Positions 22,599 through 30,285 of a stretch of DNA of 64,000 nt are shown here, piece after piece. A model generated the notes under the pieces. That model did no database searches. It was not told where the DNA came from and saw nothing but the letters and a program-made list of their open reading frames with translations. Location of the stretch: IMG/VR virus record IMGVR_UViG_3300029258_001212, positions 1 to 64,000 of that record; one strand, 5' to 3'. A program made the position numbers and the translations under genes. The first letter of the stretch is position 1; each line of letters opens with the position of its first letter. This DNA comes from a virus.

Positions 22599-22898
22599 AT
22601 GAACATCACCGAGGAGATTCGCCGGGCAGCCGGACTCGAGGAGAGCGACTCGTTTCCGGACCAGCGCCGGGACCAGTGGGACGAGACGATCAACAAGCTG
22701 GTCACCGTCAACCTCCCCGCGGCCGTCAAGAACCTCACCGCAAGCCACAAGGCTCTCATGGCCAAGCTGGCGCAGTCCGGCTACGGCACCCCCGACTCGC
22801 AAAAGGCGATCAAGGACGTGTTCAACCAGGCAAACAACGCCATCAGGAAGCTGTCCAACACGGCGGCTCGGATGGAGGCCCTGGCGAAAAAGAAGTAG
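22599..22898 (+). CDS. Small leader-bearing internal protein
   Basis: This 99-aa protein starts at ATG 22599, seven bases after the previous stop. Leader ITEEIRRAAGLEE ends at Glu15 before Ser16. The mature part is a helical, basic bundle (KLVTVNLPAAVKNLTASHKAL, KAIKDVFNQANNAIRKL) ending KK. Size and charge resemble T4 internal proteins. Confidence 0.75.
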   Translation: MNITEEIRRAAGLEESDSFPDQRRDQWDETINKLVTVNLPAAVKNLTASHKALMAKLAQSGYGTPDSQKAIKDVFNQANNAIRKLSNTAARMEALAKKK

Positions 22899-22908
22899 GA
22901 GCTCACCC

Positions 22909-24633
22909 ATGAACATCCTCGAGGACATTCGCTCCGCGGCCGGTCTCACCGAGTCCAAGCGCAAGCGCCGATTCGGAGACCTACAGCGGGACGCGAGCAA
23001 CGTGGCGGCCCTGCAAACCAAGCTGGCGCAGCTCAAGTCCAAGACGGGCGTGGACACCTCGAGCCGGGCGTTCAAGGCCGGCGTGGCCACGGCCAAGGTG
23101 GACATGCGGCGAGGCGGCGCCAAGCTCGCAGTCCAGGTGCCACAGAAGTCCGACAACAAGGACTGGCGTGATGGCTACCTGTCCGCGCTACCCCTCGAGG
23201 TGGCCATCCAGGCCAGGCGGCGCCTCGGGGAGTCCACCGAGCTCGAGGAGGCCAAGGCCAGGCGGTACACGGGTGACCTACAGGCGGCTTACAGCCGGCT
23301 CAAGCGGCACGCCCACATGCCCCCTCTGGTTATCCAGAAGTACGGCGGCAAGCTCTCTGGTGCTCCCATGTTCGGGCTCCAGGACAAGCAAGGCGAATGG
23401 GTGAGCGACGGGCGCACCAAGGTGCTGTTCAATGACCGCAAGGACGCGGAGCGTTTCCATGTCAGGGCCAACTCGCTGGCCATGCAGGCGTATGCTCCAC
23501 GCGAGTCCACCGAGCTCGAGGAGTCCAAAGGTGCCGACTTCGGTGAGAAGCTCAAGGAGAAGCTCAAGGGCACCGGTTCCTGGAAGTACCAGGACACCGC
23601 CGGCCCGATGAGCTACGCCCTCAAGTGCGACGACGTGGGCAACAAGGGCGACGAGGTGCGCCGCAAGGTCAAGCGGTTCCTCCTGAGCCAGGGCTTCAAG
23701 CTCGCCAAGACGACTGGCAAGCCGGACGGTTTCGAGTGGGGTGAGCCCTACCGTCAGATCTACAAGCGGGACCGGGACGAGGTGAGCATCGAATCGTCCA
23801 CCCCGTTCAAGGGGATTCGGATCATCTACTCTCGGAATACTCAACTCCGTGGGCCCGAAGGCCCCGGCAAGCCCCGCGCCCCCAGGCGCGAGTTCACCGG
23901 CCAAGGGGCACTGTTCGGGGAAAGCCGGCCCCTGGTGGAACCGGACGTGGCGTTCGCCATGGCGCTGGCCAAGGCGATCAAGCGGTACGGCCGGTTCAAG
24001 GTGGAGCCGGGCAAGGGCGGCCAAGGCATGGTGCTGTCCAAGGACGAGGTGGGGCGCCCCCACGAGTGCCGGAAGGCCATCATCGACTGGCTCAAGCGCA
24101 AGGGGTTCACCGAGGCGGCGTTCAAGCCGGGCGGCTGGGAGCATCGCAACCGGTGGATCTACCGCAAGGGCAATGCCCAGGTGGAGATCGCTCACCAGGC
24201 CATCTACGATTCCATGACGGTCACCATCAGCCCCGGGGCCGGCGGCTCCGAGGCCCGGCGGCCGGACCCGATCCAGACCGGCATGTTCGGAGAGTCCACC
24301 ACGAACCGGCTCGAGCGGCTCCTCGAGGCCGTCAAGCTGCACCTCCCCTCGGGGGCAGCCCACCAGATCAAAACCAACCCCCTCGAGTACATCACCACGG
24401 CGGCCATGGACGCCCAGGTGGACCTGCGTGGCGCGGACTCCCTGGCGGACCTACTCGGACGCATGGACCCCCCGCCCCCGCGGGCGGCGATGATCGATGC
24501 TCGGAACGCAGCCGAGCTGGTGGGCAAGGCCCGCGCGGGCGCATGGCGCGCGAAAGGGCTCCTCAAGGACCTGGTGCGCCAGCTCCAGAGCCGGCCATCA
24601 GCCCGGGCCATGGCCCTCGAGGACAGCGAGTAG
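22909..24633 (+). CDS. Large leader-bearing polyprotein-like internal protein
   Basis: This 574-aa protein starts at ATG 22909. Leader ILEDIRSAAGLTE ends at Glu15 before Ser16. Further predicted protease sites are LEE114 before Ala, LEE205 before Ser, and LLE473 before Ala. The 114 and 205 sites sit in a duplicated ESTELEE linker (DNA 23230-23255 and 23503-23528). Domain 1 (about 20-105) contains DWRDGYLSALP, also found in the gene at 28486. Domains at about 207-345 and 346-465 look like diverged repeats, each ending in an FGES motif. The last 100 residues are helical. It reads as five packaged domains in one chain. Confidence 0.75.
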   Translation: MNILEDIRSAAGLTESKRKRRFGDLQRDASNVAALQTKLAQLKSKTGVDTSSRAFKAGVATAKVDMRRGGAKLAVQVPQKSDNKDWRDGYLSALPLEVAIQARRRLGESTELEEAKARRYTGDLQAAYSRLKRHAHMPPLVIQKYGGKLSGAPMFGLQDKQGEWVSDGRTKVLFNDRKDAERFHVRANSLAMQAYAPRESTELEESKGADFGEKLKEKLKGTGSWKYQDTAGPMSYALKCDDVGNKGDEVRRKVKRFLLSQGFKLAKTTGKPDGFEWGEPYRQIYKRDRDEVSIESSTPFKGIRIIYSRNTQLRGPEGPGKPRAPRREFTGQGALFGESRPLVEPDVAFAMALAKAIKRYGRFKVEPGKGGQGMVLSKDEVGRPHECRKAIIDWLKRKGFTEAAFKPGGWEHRNRWIYRKGNAQVEIAHQAIYDSMTVTISPGAGGSEARRPDPIQTGMFGESTTNRLERLLEAVKLHLPSGAAHQIKTNPLEYITTAAMDAQVDLRGADSLADLLGRMDPPPPRAAMIDARNAAELVGKARAGAWRAKGLLKDLVRQLQSRPSARAMALEDSE

Positions 24634-24634
24634 C

Positions 24635-25870
24635 ATGAACAAGGCCGTCTACAAACAGCGATACCCGTTAATACTCCTCGAGGAGCTTGCAGAGCTGATG
24701 GAGGGGCTTGGCGGGCCAGACCCGCAAGACATGATGAAGTCCCTCAACTCCCTGGCGAAGTACAACGGGGGCAAATTCAAGTCCCCGGCCCAGGCAAAAT
24801 TTCTCTACCGCAAGCTCCAGGACCGATGGTTCAAACCGAATTCACTGGTGAAGCAGTGGGCCCGGCCGTACCTCAAGGGCCCAAACGACATGGCCGTCAT
24901 GGTGACGGACAGGATCCAAGGCTTTGGCACACGGACGGCAAGCAAGGTCCGCTATTACGGCTTTGCCTTCGTGGTGGACGGCGGAGGCGTGGTGGCCCGG
25001 GCCAAGCTCAAGGTGCGTGCCGGCCGGGGCAAGGAGGCGGACTCGCATCACGGCGGCGAGGTGATCGGTGTTACCCAGACCACCTTCGAGCGCGATGGTG
25101 ATGCGCCTACCCTGTACGATGCCCACGGTGAGCGGAAGGCCAAGGAGGCGCGAGCTCAAAAGAACGCTCCGCTGATTTCCAAGATCCAAGCGATTTCCAC
25201 CTACCAGGACGATGACTTCCTCCAGAGCATCGTGGCGCAGCTCCAGACTGGAGCCACGTTGTCCCCCGGCCAGGAGCGTGTGCTCGCGCAAAAGATGCCC
25301 TATCAGATGAGCTCCAGGGACAAGTACAAGGAGCTCTGGGCAGAGAGTGAAAAGATCCTGGCTCGCATCGCCAAGGAGGTAGCGCAAGGCATGGCTGTGG
25401 TGGCCAAGTCTGACAGCGTGCCCAAGCGGGACAAGGAATCCTCGCAGGTCTACGGGCAGGGCATCCTGGATGGGTGGAGGCTATTCAAAAAGCGGCCCAC
25501 CAAGACGGGGGAGATCGGTGAGACGAGCTCCCTGTCCGGGTTTGTAGGTGATCTGGCTGGATGGGATGAGCAGAAGCAAGGAAGGGCAGGCGGAGGGTAT
25601 TGGACCCTGGCCTATCTTGGGGCGCTTTTTCACCTGGCAACCAAGGGATCAAAGGCGCCAAAGTGGGCCACGAAAATGGCCCGCGGCGGGGAAATGCTGG
25701 CCAAGGAGCTCAAGAAGATCCCGGCCGGCGCCGCCAAACGCGATTACGTGAGCTTCTACTCAGGGGCAGATGACGATCCGTTCGCTGAATTCGAGGACGA
25801 TGATCAGCACCACGTAGGGCAAGGCGTGGACCATGATCGCCTGGTGTCCAAGGTGCTCAACAGGGACTGA
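24635..25870 (+). CDS. Leader-bearing internal protein
   Basis: This 411-aa protein starts at ATG 24635, one base after the previous stop. The leader PLILLEELAELME ends at Glu23 before Gly24. The mature part starts with a small helical domain, then a beta-rich region (VRYYGFAFVVDGGGVVARAKL), a long helical segment, and a C-terminus with GWDEQKQGRAGGGYWTLAYL and an acidic end. No enzyme motif is recognised. Packaging is inferred from the leader and position. Confidence 0.7.
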   Translation: MNKAVYKQRYPLILLEELAELMEGLGGPDPQDMMKSLNSLAKYNGGKFKSPAQAKFLYRKLQDRWFKPNSLVKQWARPYLKGPNDMAVMVTDRIQGFGTRTASKVRYYGFAFVVDGGGVVARAKLKVRAGRGKEADSHHGGEVIGVTQTTFERDGDAPTLYDAHGERKAKEARAQKNAPLISKIQAISTYQDDDFLQSIVAQLQTGATLSPGQERVLAQKMPYQMSSRDKYKELWAESEKILARIAKEVAQGMAVVAKSDSVPKRDKESSQVYGQGILDGWRLFKKRPTKTGEIGETSSLSGFVGDLAGWDEQKQGRAGGGYWTLAYLGALFHLATKGSKAPKWATKMARGGEMLAKELKKIPAGAAKRDYVSFYSGADDDPFAEFEDDDQHHVGQGVDHDRLVSKVLNRD

Positions 25871-25873
25871 GCC

Positions 25874-27217
25874 ATGAAGCAACTTCTCGAGGAGCTCGCA
25901 GAGCTAGTGGAGGCGGCCAACGGGCTCATGAAGTACACCGGCCCCACGTGGGACGTGCAGCGCGCAGCGCGGGAGCTCCAGCGGTTCGATTTCATCGCCT
26001 CCTTCGTGGCTCGGATGACCAGGCGCAAGGCGGGCCGCGCCACCGTCAATGGGATGCAGGTGAAGCGGGTGAAGGGCAAGTGGGTCTACGGCTTCCCTCC
26101 CGAGCTGTGGAATCCCCCCGCCCGGGACGCGGCGGCCCTCTATGACACCATCCGGCGCAGCCCTCTCAACTACTACGTGCGCCAGGCAGAGGATCTCCGG
26201 GACGAGCTCCTGAGCGAGGGGCACCTGGTGGAGGCGCGCATCCGTCTCAACAAGACGGAGCAGAAGATCATGAAGCAGCTCCTGAACCCTGCCAGGGGCT
26301 ACTACACGGCGGAGGCGTGGTCTTACAATGGGCCACGGTCTGCCCACGGAACACGAGGTGGCAGCCGGGATTACAACGCTTGCAAGTCCTTGGTGGATAA
26401 AGGGCTGGCCGTTCTCAGGAGCGCGGACGGCTATCGCGTGCCCAGAGAACCAGGGTACATGGCGCACGTTCAAAGCATTGCGATTGAGCTCGCCCCTGGT
26501 GCCAAGGAGCTCCTGGGCGAAGCGAGCCAGATCGGTCTCGACTTCGCGGCCAGGACGAGCAAGCGCAAGCCGGCGAAACCCCGGCGCACCCGCGGGAAAG
26601 GCGGCCTGGACCCGGACACCATCGTCAAGATCTTGGACGTGGTGGACACTCGTGAGTACGAAGAGATCGATGACCGCTGGGTGCCGATCAAAGGCTCGGG
26701 CACCGAGAGCTGGTGCGCCAGGTGCGGGCGCCCCCACGAAGTCCACGCCACCGTGGAGCTCGCGGACAAGCGCACGGCCGTGGTGGGAACGAGCTGCATG
26801 AAGGGCAGCTCCCTGGAGCGCGAAGCCAAGGCAGGGGCCAGCGCGGCGAAGACCATCGCCAAGTGGGAGCGCGAGCTCGCGGTCAAGCGGGAACAGGCCA
26901 AGAAGTACGCCACGATCAAGGCCCAGGTGGACAAGATGCGCCCCCCGCCTGTGGAGGTGAAGCCCTCCGGCGGGAAGTACGGCACCAACTGGAAGGTGGT
27001 CTGCGGAGACGCCTACGTGTACTCGCGCCAGCGCACCCCAGAGGACGCCCTCAAGGATGGGAAGTTCGGGGTGGAGCGGGAGTGGAGGCGAGGCCGGATG
27101 AACGAGCGCGGAGCGACCCTGAAAATGGCGGCTGCCAAGGAGTGGGTGGACGTGCTCGAGCGCAAGCTCAAGGCCAAGAAAAAGGCCCTCGAGGCCCTCT
27201 TGGCCAAGCGCGCCTGA
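25874..27217 (+). CDS. Leader-bearing internal protein with zinc-binding domain
   Basis: This 447-aa protein starts at ATG 25874. Leader LLEELAELVE ends at Glu13 before Ala14. A middle segment (LNYYVRQAEDLRDELL) contains a possible site LVE-A, then a winged-helix-like domain, then LLGEASQIGLDFAA followed by a basic linker. A Cys domain follows: WCARCGRPHEVHATVEL and VVGTSCMKG, the CxxC...VGxxC pattern found in various phage proteins. The C-terminal half is a basic helical region. The SQIGLDF string is shared with the gene at 34827. Confidence 0.75.
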   Translation: MKQLLEELAELVEAANGLMKYTGPTWDVQRAARELQRFDFIASFVARMTRRKAGRATVNGMQVKRVKGKWVYGFPPELWNPPARDAAALYDTIRRSPLNYYVRQAEDLRDELLSEGHLVEARIRLNKTEQKIMKQLLNPARGYYTAEAWSYNGPRSAHGTRGGSRDYNACKSLVDKGLAVLRSADGYRVPREPGYMAHVQSIAIELAPGAKELLGEASQIGLDFAARTSKRKPAKPRRTRGKGGLDPDTIVKILDVVDTREYEEIDDRWVPIKGSGTESWCARCGRPHEVHATVELADKRTAVVGTSCMKGSSLEREAKAGASAAKTIAKWERELAVKREQAKKYATIKAQVDKMRPPPVEVKPSGGKYGTNWKVVCGDAYVYSRQRTPEDALKDGKFGVEREWRRGRMNERGATLKMAAAKEWVDVLERKLKAKKKALEALLAKRA

Positions 27218-27398
27218 TCCCTACTTCCGGTTTTGGCGACCCGATTGAGGGTTTCATCACACGCCGAAAATCAGGCGTAACTTACTGAAAAGCACTGGAA
27301 AAACCACTGCGGCGTGGCCGGAGGTGGTGAAAATCGGCCGAAAATTATTCCGGGCCGGTCCCCGGGTGGGCTACCCTGGTCTGCACCGGAGGTGAATC
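27218..27398. other. 181-base intergenic gap before lipoprotein-like genes
   Basis: No gene is seen. A small hairpin (ACGCC...GGCGT) lies at about 27260-27280, and TTCCGG-18 bases-TACCCT upstream of 27399 is only a weak promoter-like match. Confidence 0.35.
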
Positions 27399-27872
27399 AT
27401 GAACCGGACCCTGACCCTCATCCTGGTGGCGCTCCTGGCCATCGCCTGGCTCCTTACTGGCGGCGGCTGCAAGCGGTGTGACGTGTTCGGAGGCACCCAG
27501 GAATCCAAGGACAAACCCTACCGCGGGGACCCGGCCCAGGCGAAACCCCACCAAACCGTGGTCAAGAAGCTGTGGATCTTGCCCGGCCAGTGCGACAACA
27601 CCGGCTGCACCTACTTCGTGACCGTGACCGTCTGGCTCCACAACCCCACGGCCAAGGCCGTCACCGGGGACGTGACGTGCCACCTGAAGTTCGATGGCGG
27701 CAGCCACACGGACGGGGACACCACCGTGAGCTCGGAGTACACGGCTTCCACCAACTCCCGAAAGGGGGTGACCGTCAAGCCGGGGAGCTCCAAGGAAGTC
27801 AAGATCCAGCACAACGTCTCGGCCTCGAGGCCCACCGAGCTGGTGCCCGACTGCAACACCGTGTTCCGATGA
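27399..27872 (+). CDS. Exported beta-sandwich protein, possible lipoprotein
   Basis: This 157-aa protein has a signal-like N-terminus (RTLTLILVALLAIAWLLTGGGC). Cys24 follows GGG, which is not a standard lipobox, so it may be a lipoprotein or an anchored/secreted protein. The mature part is beta-rich (YFVTVTVWLHNP, VTCHLKFDGGS) with several Cys that could form disulfides. It overlaps the next gene, a clearer lipoprotein, by ATGA. A cell-envelope role such as superinfection exclusion is possible. Confidence 0.65.
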   Translation: MNRTLTLILVALLAIAWLLTGGGCKRCDVFGGTQESKDKPYRGDPAQAKPHQTVVKKLWILPGQCDNTGCTYFVTVTVWLHNPTAKAVTGDVTCHLKFDGGSHTDGDTTVSSEYTASTNSRKGVTVKPGSSKEVKIQHNVSASRPTELVPDCNTVFR

Positions 27873-28462
27873 AGCGCCTCACCATGCTCCTGGCCGGGGC
27901 CGCGGTGGCCCTGGCGGCGTGCGGCTGCCCGAAGCTGGTCAAGCCCTACAGCGCCTTCCTGTCCAGCCCCACCAGCCACAAGATGCCCCCGTGCAAACAG
28001 TGGCGCGCCACCCCCAAGGGCACCCCCATCTGGACCCCCGCGGACCAGGACACCGAGGCGTTCCGGGCCCGGGTGGACACCCTGGTGGACCGCCTCGAGG
28101 CGTGCCTGGTGGCGGCCGGGGAGCTCAAGGAGATCCGACGCCGGAGCTTCGCCGTCATGGTGCCCTCTGACTGGTACGTGTCCAAGTGCTCCGGGGAGCA
28201 ACTCATCCCCTCGCTCGCCAGGTGTGAGCTCTGCCGGGCCAAGGGGCTCGAGATCAAGGACGAGTGCTGTGGGCTTCGCACGCCTACGCCCGCGTGCCCG
28301 TGCGTGTGTAACTTCCGGGCGACGGTCCAGTGGGGACGCATCGTGGTGACAGCTCCGAACCTCAAGCTGTTCAAGGCCGAGCTCGCCAGGATGGTGCTCT
28401 ACCCGAAGCACAACAACCCCTGGGTCACGCCGGCCGTTGCCGCGTGCGTGCGCCCCGAGTAG
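27869..28462 (+). CDS. Lipoprotein
   Basis: This 197-aa protein has a basic start (MKRL), a hydrophobic core and lipobox LAAC with Cys18. Twelve further Cys, several in a cluster (CELCRAKG, DECCGL, CPCVCNF), suggest disulfides or metal binding in the periplasm. It is coupled to the previous exported protein. Function unknown; envelope modification is inferred. Confidence 0.7.
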   Translation: MKRLTMLLAGAAVALAACGCPKLVKPYSAFLSSPTSHKMPPCKQWRATPKGTPIWTPADQDTEAFRARVDTLVDRLEACLVAAGELKEIRRRSFAVMVPSDWYVSKCSGEQLIPSLARCELCRAKGLEIKDECCGLRTPTPACPCVCNFRATVQWGRIVVTAPNLKLFKAELARMVLYPKHNNPWVTPAVAACVRPE

Positions 28463-28465
28463 AAT
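28437..28465 (+). promoter_or_regulatory. Possible sigma70-type promoter
   Basis: TTGCCG (28437-28442) and TAGAAT (28460-28465) are separated by 17 bases. The start site would fall just upstream of the ribosome binding site of the gene at 28486, which makes the leader very short. Confidence 0.3.
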
Positions 28466-28485
28466 CGGGGGCACAGGAGGAACCC

Positions 28486-28779
28486 ATGCCAGAAGAGACC
28501 GATCCTATTGTCGCAGCGAGAGCCCTACTCGGTGAGCCGGACGAGGCCACCCCGGGCGTCACCAGCATAGCGGACAAGACGATGGCCCAGCGCGAGCAAT
28601 GGATGATCGGGCGCCAGGCGGCCAAGGAGGCAATGCGCCAGGCGGTGCGCCCGGACGGCAACCCCGACGACGTGCTGGCGCTTCCCGCGGAGGGATGTGA
28701 CCAGGACTGGCTCGAGGGATACCTGAGCGTCCTGCCAATCTCCGCCGGTGAGCAGATCACCGAGCGCCTCAATTCCTGA
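28486..28779 (+). CDS. Small protein related to domain 1 of the 574-aa polyprotein
   Basis: This 97-aa protein starts at ATG 28486 with ACAGGAGG. Its C-terminal half (CDQDWLEGYLSVLP, then a helix ending ERL) matches the DWRDGYLSALP segment of the protein at 22909. The N-terminus (ALLGEPDEATPG) may hold a weak cleavage site. It is likely a stand-alone version of that domain. Confidence 0.65.
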   Translation: MPEETDPIVAARALLGEPDEATPGVTSIADKTMAQREQWMIGRQAAKEAMRQAVRPDGNPDDVLALPAEGCDQDWLEGYLSVLPISAGEQITERLNS

Positions 28780-28907
28780 TGCCATGGTGGGGATGGCTTC
28801 TCGCAGGGACGGCCACCGTGGCTGTGGTGGGCGCCATGGTATGGCTCCTGTGGGCCGGCGCCAGGCGCGCCATGGCTCGCATCGGAAGCAGCTTCAAGCG
28901 CCGCTAG
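28779..28907 (+). CDS. 42-aa membrane peptide
   Basis: ATG 28779 overlaps the previous stop by one base; TAG at 28905. A hydrophobic span (WLLAGTATVAVVGAMVWLLW) is followed by a basic tail ending SSFKRR. Single-pass membrane peptide, role unknown. Confidence 0.5.
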   Translation: MPWWGWLLAGTATVAVVGAMVWLLWAGARRAMARIGSSFKRR

Positions 28908-28910
28908 CCC

Positions 28911-28985
28911 ATCGGACACCCTCTTGACTCTTACTCTCCAAAGGGAGAGATAAGGTTAATTAAGAAGAAGCAACAGGCGTGCCAA
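28911..28985 (-). promoter_or_regulatory. Recurrent element copy B (reverse orientation)
   Basis: On the minus strand: TGGCACG (28978-28984), TTGCTT (28968-28973) with GG and GC ten bases apart, TTAATTAA, then the imperfect inverted repeat 28930-28954 (CTTACTCTCC / GGAGAGATAAG). On the + strand, TTGACT at 28924-28929 with GATAAG 19 bases later is a weak sigma70-like pair facing the gene at 29077. Its outer end (AAGAGGGTGTCCGAT on the minus strand) matches copy A. Confidence 0.55.
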
Positions 28986-29018
28986 AACCGGGGGGGTCCA
29001 AAAATCCGCGTGACTTGT

Positions 29019-29050
29019 CAGGTGTCCGCCATGTAGGATATGCAGGACAC
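29019..29050 (+). promoter_or_regulatory. GTGTCC-N17-GGACAC dyad with TAGGAT
   Basis: CAGGTGTCCGCCATGTAGGATA resembles 21902-21923. GTGACT (29010-29015) and TAGGAT (29034-29039) are spaced 18 bases, a possible promoter for the gene at 29077. GTGTCC and GGACAC flank the TAGGAT. Confidence 0.4.
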
Positions 29051-29076
29051 TATGCAGAACACACCAGGAGGCGACA

Positions 29077-29448
29077 ATGCCCACCGAGACCGGAAGAGAC
29101 CTGATCGAATCCATCCGCTCCCAGCTCGGACTCGAGCCCGAGGAGACCAATGAGCCCGCGGAGGGCTTCGATGCCTGGCTCCAGGAGTACGAGCCCGAGA
29201 TGTTCGGGGAGGACGAGGAGCTCGAGGAGGGGCGCAACCCCACGCGGGACAAGTTGAGCAGCCTGGCCCTTCGGTCTAGCTTCGTTGCCACCCAGGCCCA
29301 GGCTTTGAGCAAGTGGGCGGAGGAGTACATGCGGAAGGATCCGTCCCTGTACGCCGGCAAGGAAGCGGCCATCAAAAAGATGCTCAAGGCTGCCCAGGAT
29401 GCGTACAAGATCCTCGAGCCCGCCCTTGGCGAGCTCAAGCGCCGCTAG
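29077..29448 (+). CDS. Leader-bearing internal protein
   Basis: This 123-aa protein starts at ATG 29077 (CAGGAGG upstream). The leader LIESIRSQLGLE is followed by an acidic propeptide and a predicted site LEE51 before Gly52. The mature 72 residues are a basic helical bundle ending KRR. The long acidic propeptide plus basic mature part fits a packaged DNA-associated protein. Confidence 0.7.
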   Translation: MPTETGRDLIESIRSQLGLEPEETNEPAEGFDAWLQEYEPEMFGEDEELEEGRNPTRDKLSSLALRSSFVATQAQALSKWAEEYMRKDPSLYAGKEAAIKKMLKAAQDAYKILEPALGELKRR

Positions 29449-29457
29449 GAGAACGCC

Positions 29458-30276
29458 ATGCCCCTCAAGCCCAAGGACAAGAAAGTCATTGCCGCGTTTG
29501 CGGACAAGAAGCCCCTCGAGGGCAAGCTCCTCACAAGTGACGGCAAGACCCTCGAGAAGCTCGGCATGGGCCGCCAGAAGATCGCCTGGTGGGAGGGCCA
29601 CTACGTCAAGGTGTTCCCCACCCTGCCCCACGTGAAGTCCGATGAGGTGATCCTCCGGGCGCTTCGCAGGGCCATTCCGAAAAACTGGCTCAAGGAAGGC
29701 TCCGAGAGTGGCATCGAAGAGAAGCTACGCAATCTCCTCGGTGAGCTCCGCGAGGGGCACGACGTGGAGATGGATCCAGCGGACGAGACCGAAGCCGTCC
29801 TGGACGAGGCCACGGCTGGCTCATTGCGTGCCAGGCGCGAAGCCATGATGGTGGACTTCCTCGAGGAGGCGGCGCGCCGGCTCCAGGGTCCGTTATCCAG
29901 TGCTGCGAAGCTCTCCCTGGCGAAGTACAAGTGGGGGGTGAAGGGGAAGATCCTCCGAGTGCGCGCGAGCGGGCGCTACGGTGGCAGCTACACCATGGCC
30001 GTGGAGCTCCAGTGGTGGGACCGTGAGCCGGTGCTCAAGTACCGTGCCACCGGGAAGACCATGAAGGGGAAAAGCATCTACACGACGGGCGAGCAAGCCA
30101 TGTCCGATGACAGCACCCCCGCGGACATTGCCGGGCAGATCGGCACCTTCGTGACCATCGTGGACACCGAGATGATCGAAGGCTACACCACCGGCGCCCT
30201 TCAGATGTACGGCGACAAGAAGACCGGCCGGGCGCCCAAGGACAGTTTTCAAATCCGCGGTGGCAAGTACCGGTAG
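29458..30276 (+). CDS. Multi-domain internal protein with internal leader
   Basis: This 272-aa protein has a basic N-terminal domain (about 1-80) and then an internal leader, KLRNLLGELREG, and predicted sites LDE117 before Ala and LEE137 before Ala. The C-terminal domain (about 138-272) is beta-rich (VKGKILRVRASGRYGGSYTMAV). The leader DNA nearly repeats that of the gene at 30286. If processed, it yields two mature domains. Confidence 0.7.
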   Translation: MPLKPKDKKVIAAFADKKPLEGKLLTSDGKTLEKLGMGRQKIAWWEGHYVKVFPTLPHVKSDEVILRALRRAIPKNWLKEGSESGIEEKLRNLLGELREGHDVEMDPADETEAVLDEATAGSLRARREAMMVDFLEEAARRLQGPLSSAAKLSLAKYKWGVKGKILRVRASGRYGGSYTMAVELQWWDREPVLKYRATGKTMKGKSIYTTGEQAMSDDSTPADIAGQIGTFVTIVDTEMIEGYTTGALQMYGDKKTGRAPKDSFQIRGGKYR

Positions 30277-30285
30277 GAGGACACC

